From Mycolicibacterium sp. CR10 (GTDB taxonomy: Bacteria > Actinomycetota > Actinomycetes > Mycobacteriales > Mycobacteriaceae), in NCBI RefSeq assembly GCF_005222675.1, contig NZ_STGE01000049.1, positions 1 through 64,000 on the forward strand: 64,000 nucleotides of DNA, read 5' to 3'. The notes below the pieces were generated by a model. It worked only from the letters and a program-made list of their open reading frames with translations, did no database searches and was not told the origin of the DNA. This document shows positions 60,001 through 64,000 of the stretch, piece by piece (within the stretch, counting starts at the first letter, position 1; each line of letters opens with the position of its first letter). The position numbers and the translations under genes were made by a program.

Positions 60001-60018
60001 CTATCACTAGGACCGACC

Positions 60019-60339
60019 ATGAAGATCACGATCGCTTGCGCCGCGGCTGCGGCGTTCGCAGCAGTTGCTCTGGTCAGCGCGCCCGCGGCTTTCGCGGCTC
60101 CGGAGGATGATTTCCTCCAGGTGATCGCCGGCGGTGGCATCACATGGCCGGCCGAAAAAACCCCCGAGGTCATCGAGACCGGCCAAGCCGTCTGTCAAGA
60201 CTGGGACAACGGCGCTGACTTCGCGACCGAGGTCTCCGATCTGACGAGTGTCACCGACTGGACTGACTATCAGGCCGGCTACTTCATTGGCGCCGCCACG
60301 GGCGCATTCTGCCCGGAGTACGAATACAAAATCAGCTGA
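60019..60339 (+). CDS. Secreted DUF732 protein
   Basis: 106 aa. Clear signal peptide (ITIACAAAAAFAAVALVSAP) with cleavage near AFAAPEDD. The mature part is about 80 residues, starts with the DDFLQVIAGGGI helix typical of DUF732 and has two cysteines (VCQDW, FCPEY) likely forming a disulfide. Small secreted mycobacterial family, function unknown. AGGA lies upstream of ATG 60019. Confidence 0.9.
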   Translation: MKITIACAAAAAFAAVALVSAPAAFAAPEDDFLQVIAGGGITWPAEKTPEVIETGQAVCQDWDNGADFATEVSDLTSVTDWTDYQAGYFIGAATGAFCPEYEYKIS

Positions 60340-60369
60340 CCCTTCAAGCCTGACCACTCTGTTCGACAG

Positions 60370-60397
60370 CCGCCGGGAGAACTTTTTTTCCCGGCGG
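60370..60397 (+). terminator. Terminator after the DUF732 gene
   Basis: CCGCCGGGA (60370-60378) pairs with TCCCGGCGG (60389-60397); the loop is T-rich. It lies 31 bp after the stop and directly before the next promoter. Confidence 0.7.
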
Positions 60398-60398
60398 T

Positions 60399-60404
60399 TA
60401 GACT
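60399..60404 (+). promoter_or_regulatory. -10 box TAGACT (leaderless) of the small membrane peptide
   Basis: Seven nt before GTG 60412, the same geometry as the polycysteine leader. Confidence 0.55.
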
Positions 60405-60411
60405 CCGTGCC

Positions 60412-60510
60412 GTGGTGCTGTTCTTCGAGATCATGCTTGTCGCGGCGACCGTGGTGATCACGTGGTTCGCGCTGTACGCGCTGTACCGGCTCATCACTGA
60501 CGAGTCGTGA
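60412..60510 (+). CDS. Small single-pass membrane protein (32 aa)
   Basis: GTG 60412 (or 60415) to TGA 60508-60510. The sequence MVLFFEIMLVAATVVITW followed by FALYALYRLITDES is one TM helix with a short charged tail. TAGACT 7 nt upstream indicates a leaderless transcript. Its stop overlaps the GTG of the nitrobindin gene (GTGA), so translation is coupled. Similar tiny ORFs precede Rv0813c-type genes in mycobacteria as far as I recall. Function unknown. Confidence 0.75.
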   Translation: MVLFFEIMLVAATVVITWFALYALYRLITDES

Positions 60511-61208
60511 GTTCCGGAGAGCAGGAGCGCAGCGACCCCGGGATTCGGTCCGGAGGGCAGGAGCGCAGCGACCCCGGGATTCGGTCCGGTGATGAGGCGG
60601 TCGCCGTCGCCGCCGAGCGGGCCAGACAGACTGCCGCGCGCAACATCCCGTCGTTCGAGGACCTTCCGCTCCCCGCCGACACCGCCAATCTGCGCAAGGG
60701 CGAGAACCTCAATGACGCCCTGCTGGCGTTGCTACCGCTGGTGGGTGTCTGGCGAGGTGAGGGCGAAGGTCATCGCGCCCACGGCGACTTCCGGTTCGGC
60801 CAGCAGATCATCGTCTCCCACGACGGCGGTGACTATCTCAACTGGGAGGCCCGCTCCTGGCGATTGACCGACGACGGTGAGTACGACGGTCCAGATCTTC
60901 GCGAGACCGGGTACTGGCGTTTCGTCAACGATCCAGGCGACCCAGCCGAAACGCAGGCCATCGAACTTCTGCTGGCGCACTCCGCCGGCTACATCGAGTT
61001 GTTCTACGGCAGCCCGCTCAATCAGTCGTCGTGGGAGCTTGTCACCGACGCCCTGGCGCGCAGCAAGTCCGGCATGCTCGTCGGTGGAGCCAAGCGGCTC
61101 TACGGCATCGTCGAAGGCGGCGATCTGGCGTACGTAGAGGAGCGCGTCGACGCCGACGGCGGCCTGGTGCCCCACCTGTCCGCCCGGTTGACGAGATTCG
61201 TCGGATAG
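60507..61208 (+). CDS. Nitrobindin / FABP-like heme-binding protein (Rv0813c-like)
   Basis: 233 aa from GTG 60507. The beta-barrel domain (about 65-233) has the nitrobindin signature LVGVWRGEGEGHRAHGDFRF, GGDYLNWEARSWRL, and the C-terminal VPHLSARLTRFVG whose His is the expected heme ligand. Such proteins bind ferric heme and can isomerise peroxynitrite. The N-terminus carries two 12-residue repeats (GQERSDPGIRSG type) encoded by a 36-bp tandem repeat. The start is fixed by coupling to the preceding small ORF. Confidence 0.88.
   Translation: MSSGEQERSDPGIRSGGQERSDPGIRSGDEAVAVAAERARQTAARNIPSFEDLPLPADTANLRKGENLNDALLALLPLVGVWRGEGEGHRAHGDFRFGQQIIVSHDGGDYLNWEARSWRLTDDGEYDGPDLRETGYWRFVNDPGDPAETQAIELLLAHSAGYIELFYGSPLNQSSWELVTDALARSKSGMLVGGAKRLYGIVEGGDLAYVEERVDADGGLVPHLSARLTRFVG
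60521..60592 (+). repeat. Two tandem 36-bp copies of the dispersed GC-rich repeat
   Basis: GCAGGAGCGCAGCGACCCCG occurs at 60521 and again at 60557, each followed by GGATTCGGTCCGG. The period of 36 bp equals 12 codons of the nitrobindin N-terminus. Confidence 0.9.
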
Positions 61209-61483
61209 TGCGTCGGCTGGGATTGGCCGCGACCCTGATGGCCGCGGGCGCCGCGGTGGCCTGTTCGGCGCCAGCCGATGCTCCCCCCGGGTCCGAGCGG
61301 GCACCGACGTCGACGTCAGTGGCTCCCAGTGTCGGTCACGGCTCGTTGGCCTACTGTCTGGGCCAGCACGGCATTCCCGCACCACCGGGCCCCACGACGG
61401 GCCCGCCGCCCGGCGTTGACCCGGCGAGGTGGCACGAAGCGATGGTCGCCTGCGCCTCGCTGGCGCCGGGCCCGGCCGGCTAA
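61208..61483 (+). CDS. Small putative lipoprotein
   Basis: 91 aa from GTG 61208, which shares one base with the nitrobindin stop. Signal RRLGLAATLMAAGAAVACSA suggests a lipobox at AVAC, though the -3 position is unusual. Then a Pro/Thr/Ser linker and a small domain with two Cys (LAYCLGQHG, MVACASLAP) typical of short mycobacterial secreted proteins. Co-transcribed with nitrobindin. Function unknown. Confidence 0.75.
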   Translation: MRRLGLAATLMAAGAAVACSAPADAPPGSERAPTSTSVAPSVGHGSLAYCLGQHGIPAPPGPTTGPPPGVDPARWHEAMVACASLAPGPAG

Positions 61484-62337
61484 CCCAGGACGGGCGCCTT
61501 TCCGGCGTCGGCCAACCACTGCGTTTTCAACCGGTCCAGCGTCCCATCGTCGCGCAGCGAGTCGACCGCCCAGGAGAAGCATCCGCTCAGGTTGCTGTCG
61601 TGATCGAGCACGATGCCGAACTGCTCCGCGTCCTCGCCGGCGCCCGGGAACTGCCCGACCATCACCCCGTCACGCAGCTCGTTGGCCAACGCGAAGGCGG
61701 TGTGCAGGTCCGCGACCAGAGCGTCGACCTCTCCGTCGACCAATGCCATCTTCGCGTCGACAGTGGTGGTGTAGACCTCGACGGCCTGCCCGCCTTCGAC
61801 AGAGGTGGCGGCGCTGTAGCTCGTCGTACCGGCCTGGACGCCCAGCCTCAGACTGCGCAGGCCGTCCAAGGAGGTGACGGCCGCCGCGGGCGAAGTGCGA
61901 ACGGTGACCACCGCCTGCGTCACGTCGAGGTACGGCGATGAGAAATCGACGGCGGCTTTGCGCTGATCGGTGATGGAGAACTGAGAGAGATTGGCGTCGA
62001 AGGACTTCGCACCGGGCGACAACGCCGTGTTGAAGGGCACCCGCACCCAGCGCACGTCATCGTGGGTGTAGTCCATTTTCGTGGCGAGGGCGTAGGCAAG
62101 GGCGGATTCGAATCCCTCACCGTTGGTGGGATCGTCACCGATGTACCAAGGCGGATACACCGGTTGGTCGGCGCCGAACGTGATGATGCCGGGGTACAGA
62201 GTGCCCAGGGCGTCCTTCGTGCATTTTCGCGGATCGACTTCCGCGACGCGGTCAGCCACAGGGGCGCACGCCACCAACGTCAGCACGGCGGCCGCGCCCA
62301 CCACCGCCCTACATCCCACGATGGACGGCGACGGCAT
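61480..62337 (-). CDS. Polar amino-acid ABC transporter substrate-binding lipoprotein
   Basis: 285 aa from ATG 62337. Lipobox LTLVACAPV. Bacterial SBP family 3 features: GIITFGADQPVYPPWYIGDD, GEGFESALAYALATKMDYTH, SQFSITDQRKAAVDFSSPYL, and SLRLGVQAGTTSY. The ligand is probably a glutamate/glutamine-like amino acid. No permease or ATPase genes are adjacent in the window. The frame continues upstream to 62532 but that stretch forms three tandem hairpins, so it is probably leader RNA. Confidence 0.88.
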   Translation of the reverse strand: MPSPSIVGCRAVVGAAAVLTLVACAPVADRVAEVDPRKCTKDALGTLYPGIITFGADQPVYPPWYIGDDPTNGEGFESALAYALATKMDYTHDDVRWVRVPFNTALSPGAKSFDANLSQFSITDQRKAAVDFSSPYLDVTQAVVTVRTSPAAAVTSLDGLRSLRLGVQAGTTSYSAATSVEGGQAVEVYTTTVDAKMALVDGEVDALVADLHTAFALANELRDGVMVGQFPGAGEDAEQFGIVLDHDSNLSGCFSWAVDSLRDDGTLDRLKTQWLADAGKAPVLG

Positions 62338-62370
62338 AGCTGAATCTTTGCAGATTCCGCCGATTGTGCA

Positions 62371-62386
62371 GCTCCAGACATGGAGC
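62371..62386 (-). promoter_or_regulatory. Leader hairpin P3
   Basis: Minus strand GCTCCA-TGTC-TGGAGC, a perfect 6-bp stem with a tetraloop. Confidence 0.7.
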
Positions 62387-62437
62387 GGCCCCCGAGCCGT
62401 TGTTCCTGGTCGGACAAGACCGAGAGGCTCGGGGGCC
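62387..62437 (-). promoter_or_regulatory. Leader hairpin P2
   Basis: GGCCCCCGAGCC pairs with GGCTCGGGGGCC, 12 bp without mismatch, loop 27 nt. Confidence 0.75.
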
Positions 62438-62438
62438 G

Positions 62439-62513
62439 GGTGGCTGCGGGGATTTCGCCAGCGCGCGCGGAGTGCGTCAACGGCTTCCCCGGCGCTGCTA
62501 GCTCGCAGCCACC
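62439..62513 (-). promoter_or_regulatory. Leader hairpin P1
   Basis: GGTGGCTGCG pairs with CGCAGCCACC, 10 bp; the left arm overlaps the last codons of the 12-codon ORF and the loop contains its TAG stop. Confidence 0.7.
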
Positions 62514-62536
62514 TCACATGTCCATAAGTCAATCAA
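62498..62536 (-). CDS. Putative 12-aa leader peptide
   Basis: TTG 62536 to TAG 62500-62498 reads MIDLWTCEVAAS. The exceptional Shine-Dalgarno sequence (62543-62559) ends 6 nt upstream. It has one Trp and one Cys codon and no residue run. Whether it is translated is unknown. Confidence 0.35.
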   Translation of the reverse strand: MIDLWTCEVAAS

Positions 62537-62542
62537 TTTCTC

Positions 62543-62559
62543 GGACCACCTCCTTCCTT
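62543..62559 (-). promoter_or_regulatory. Extended Shine-Dalgarno sequence
   Basis: AAGGAAGGAGGTGGTCC complements almost the entire 16S rRNA 3' tail, far longer than the 4-6 nt at most genes here. Confidence 0.7.
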
Positions 62560-62570
62560 GTGTAAAGGCG

Positions 62571-62576
62571 ACCGTA
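62571..62576 (-). promoter_or_regulatory. -10 box TACGGT of the leader RNA
   Basis: About 7 nt before the proposed 5' end at 62563; 35 bp after the pabC stop on the same strand. Confidence 0.4.
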
Positions 62577-62611
62577 CTCCCGCTTCGGCAGCGCGACAAC
62601 CGATTTAGCGC

Positions 62612-63493
62612 TCAGCGATCACTGAGAATCGCCGCGTCGATCAATCCGGAGATCTCCGCCGCCAACGGCGCGGGCGCAAGCGCGGCGCCGTCGAGGGTGT
62701 GCACGCGGGCCGCCAGCGTGATGCTCGATACCAACCAAACACCTTGTGCAGCAACCAAATCCGCTGGCCGAAGAGCCTGGTAGTCACAGTCGTAGCCCTT
62801 GTTCCTGGCGACCTCGAACAGCGCTTGCTGTGTGGTTCCACGCAGAATCGGATACCACGGCGGCGGGGTCAGCAGGCATGTCCGGCCGTCGGCGGAGGTG
62901 GTGGCGATGACCACCGTCGACCGCGGCCCCTCGAGGATGTGGCCGTCGGTGCTGACAAAGATCACGTCGCCGGCCCCTTGCCGCTCCGCGTGCCGCAGCG
63001 CAGCCATGTTCACTGCGTACGACAGGGTTTTCGCGCCAGCCAGCAGCCACGGCATGGCGTCGGCGCCATCGGCGGCCAGGCCGCGCTCGAGCGTCAAGGC
63101 CGCCAGCCCGCTGCTTCGGACCTCGGCGACCCTGGCCGGTACCGGGCCGATCGTGGCATAGGAGGTTCCCGTGAGCGCGGATTCCCTGCCCCGGCTGTAC
63201 ACCAGCCGCAGCACGCCCTCGTCGCCGCCGTCGGCGAGCCAGCGCTCGACCGCGGTCGACACCGCGGCGCGCCATCGAGGCAGATCCGGGGCGGGAAGAT
63301 CGACGAGCCTGGCGGAGTGTGCCAGCCGGGCGAGGTGCGCCTCGAGCAGACACGGTCGGTGATCGCGGACCAGCAGTGTCTCGAAGATCCCGTCGCCGCG
63401 CACAGCGGCCAGATCGTCGGCGTGAAGCAGCGGCGCCTGCGGATCGTGCAGCTTCCCGTCGAGAGTGACCACAACTCCTCGTCGAGGGGACAT
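62612..63493 (-). CDS. pabC: Class IV aminotransferase, 4-amino-4-deoxychorismate lyase-like
   Basis: 293 aa from ATG 63493. Fold-type IV PLP features: LLHADDLAAVRGDGIFETLL, RLVYSRGRESAL, Lys155 in LLAGAKTLSYAVNM as Schiff-base lysine, ILEGPRSTVVIAT and GTTQQALFEVA. In folate synthesis the enzyme makes p-aminobenzoate and pyruvate; related branched-chain or D-amino-acid aminotransferases share the fold, but context (Rv0812) supports this call. TACGCT 8 nt before the ATG indicates a leaderless start; GTG 63472 is an alternative. Confidence 0.88.
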   Translation of the reverse strand: MSPRRGVVVTLDGKLHDPQAPLLHADDLAAVRGDGIFETLLVRDHRPCLLEAHLARLAHSARLVDLPAPDLPRWRAAVSTAVERWLADGGDEGVLRLVYSRGRESALTGTSYATIGPVPARVAEVRSSGLAALTLERGLAADGADAMPWLLAGAKTLSYAVNMAALRHAERQGAGDVIFVSTDGHILEGPRSTVVIATTSADGRTCLLTPPPWYPILRGTTQQALFEVARNKGYDCDYQALRPADLVAAQGVWLVSSITLAARVHTLDGAALAPAPLAAEISGLIDAAILSDR

Positions 63494-63501
63494 GGGAAAT
63501 C

Positions 63502-63507
63502 AGCGTA
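63502..63507 (-). promoter_or_regulatory. -10 box TACGCT (leaderless) of pabC
   Basis: Eight nt before ATG 63493 on the minus strand, back to back with the ygfZ promoter. Confidence 0.45.
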
Positions 63508-63532
63508 GCCCCGGCCGCGCGCGCTCTACTCG

Positions 63533-63538
63533 TAGAGT
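63533..63538 (+). promoter_or_regulatory. -10 box TAGAGT (leaderless) of ygfZ
   Basis: Six nt before ATG 63545. Confidence 0.5.
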
Positions 63539-63544
63539 TGACCT

Positions 63545-64000
63545 ATGCCTTCGACCACTTCCGGGGTACCGGCTCCCACCACCGGTCCCGACGCCGGTGC
63601 CGTCTGGCATTACGGCGACCCGCTCGGCGAGCAGCGGGCCGCTGCGGAAGGCGCGGTCGTGGTCGACCGGTCACACCGGGCCGTGCTGTCGCTCACCGGC
63701 GCCGACCGCAAGTCGTGGCTGCACAGCCTCACCACCCAGCATGTCAGCGAGCTCCCCGAGGGCGTGGTGACCCAGAACTTGAGCCTCGACGGTCAGGGAC
63801 GTGTCGAAGATCACTGGCTGCAGACCCAACTGGACGGTGCCACCGTGATCGACACCGAACCCTGGCGCGGAGAGCCGCTGCTGACGTACCTGCGCAGGAT
63901 GGTGTTCTGGGCCGACGTGGCGGTCGAGCCAGCCGATCTCGCCGTGCTGTCCCTGCTCGGACCGCGCCTGGCCGACACGCCGGTGCTCGAGGCGCTCGGC
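63545..64000 (+). CDS. ygfZ: Folate-binding YgfZ-like (GcvT-related) protein, C-terminus cut by window edge
   Basis: 152 residues are visible and the frame is open at the window end. Features: AEGAVVVDRSHRAVLSLTGA, DRKSWLHSLTTQHVSELPEG, LSLDGQGRVEDHW. This is the aminomethyltransferase-like fold that binds tetrahydrofolate. YgfZ helps Fe-S cluster assembly in other bacteria. Rv0811c homologue by context, divergent from pabC with leaderless promoters on both sides. Confidence 0.88.
   Translation, partial: MPSTTSGVPAPTTGPDAGAVWHYGDPLGEQRAAAEGAVVVDRSHRAVLSLTGADRKSWLHSLTTQHVSELPEGVVTQNLSLDGQGRVEDHWLQTQLDGATVIDTEPWRGEPLLTYLRRMVFWADVAVEPADLAVLSLLGPRLADTPVLEALG

Larger units (their letters stand above)
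62371..62563 (-). ncRNA. Candidate structured leader RNA or sRNA, about 190 nt
   Basis: On the minus strand a TACGGT box (62571-62576) could start a transcript near 62563. The first 20 nt hold AAGGAAGGAGGTGGTCC, a nearly full-length complement of the 16S 3' tail. Then come a 12-codon ORF (62536-62498) and three perfect hairpins: P1 62504-62513 with 62439-62448 (10 bp), P2 62426-62437 with 62387-62398 (12 bp), and P3 62371-62386 (6 bp). It lies between pabC and the solute-binding protein gene on their strand. I do not recognise the RNA family. Confidence 0.55.

Noticed and set aside
62338..62532. 65-residue N-terminal extension of the solute-binding lipoprotein
   Set aside because: It would bury the lipobox signal peptide, and the DNA forms three tandem perfect hairpins, better explained as leader RNA.
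62543..62559. Plus-strand resemblance to the 3' end of 16S rRNA (ACCACCTCC)
   Set aside because: Only the anti-Shine-Dalgarno tail matches; no rRNA sequence surrounds it. It is the complement of a strong ribosome site on the minus strand.

Overview
The window is high-GC actinobacterial chromosome, almost certainly from a non-tuberculous, probably rapid-growing Mycobacterium (Mycolicibacterium). The evidence is gene content and order: mshD (mycothiol synthase), lmeA (lipomannan elongation factor), desA1, F420-linked enzymes, secreted chorismate mutase, DUF732 and a DDN-type nitroreductase. Two runs match neighbourhoods I know from M. tuberculosis, rearranged: dapC/fadA/fadB/far/SRPBCC (Rv0854-Rv0860 region) and desA1-dus-LCP-phoY2-phoT...mshD-glnR-like-lmeA-thiX-cysA2-sseC2-nitrobindin-pabC-ygfZ (Rv0811c-Rv0824c region). 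Many genes have a TANNNT -10 box 6-8 nt before the start codon, the mycobacterial leaderless arrangement. I used it to decide several starts.

Layout. 1-8.3 kb: two paralogous giant surface/secreted proteins of Ig/cadherin-like beta repeats on the minus strand, each preceded by a long gene-free leader; the first runs off the window. 8.3-14.3 kb: VOC protein, F420-type (LLM) oxidoreductase, acyl-CoA ligase, GlxA-type regulator, PNPOx-like protein and a ThrE-type exporter. 14.5-29.5 kb: fatty-acid and acyl-CoA metabolism (fadAB, Old Yellow Enzyme, CaiB/Far), a RidA/MarR divergent pair with a double operator, dapC, a second LLM oxidoreductase, a lipoprotein, two SRPBCC proteins and a large cyclase/AAA/TPR regulator. 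29.6-37.9 kb: UBP zinc finger, FAD oxidoreductase, three TetR regulators, MBL hydrolase, P450, chorismate mutase, DDN nitroreductase and an SDR. 37.99-38.51 kb: tRNA genes Phe, Asp and Glu (minus) and Lys (plus). 38.5-44 kb: EamA exporter/Lrp pair, M15-like secreted protein, membrane Ser/Thr kinase, DUF2510 protein and MpaB/TetR pair.

44.1-64 kb is the conserved core. It runs desA1-dus, an LCP cell-wall ligase, phoU facing pstSCAB, then an ArsR-phosphatase fusion and arsC divergent from pstS across a PHO-box-like repeat. mshD and a GlnR-type regulator follow, then lmeA-thiX and a polycysteine leader peptide with DUF4395-cysA2-sseC2. The end holds DUF732, a tiny membrane peptide coupled to a nitrobindin, a lipoprotein, a solute-binding protein, pabC and the start of ygfZ. 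Shared themes are phosphate/arsenate handling, sulfur/mycothiol supply and envelope biogenesis.

The most interesting unexplained element is a 0.2-kb region (62338-62576, minus strand) before the solute-binding protein. It has its own candidate promoter, an exceptionally long Shine-Dalgarno match, a 12-codon ORF and three perfect tandem hairpins. Other notable signals are a pair of covarying intergenic hairpins (14.35 and 18.03 kb), a 330-bp perfect tandem duplication, conserved upstream blocks shared by the two giant paralogues, a tRNA-Phe 3' fragment repeated upstream of an SDR gene, and a dispersed GC-rich repeat at gene starts. All of this was read by eye without database searches.
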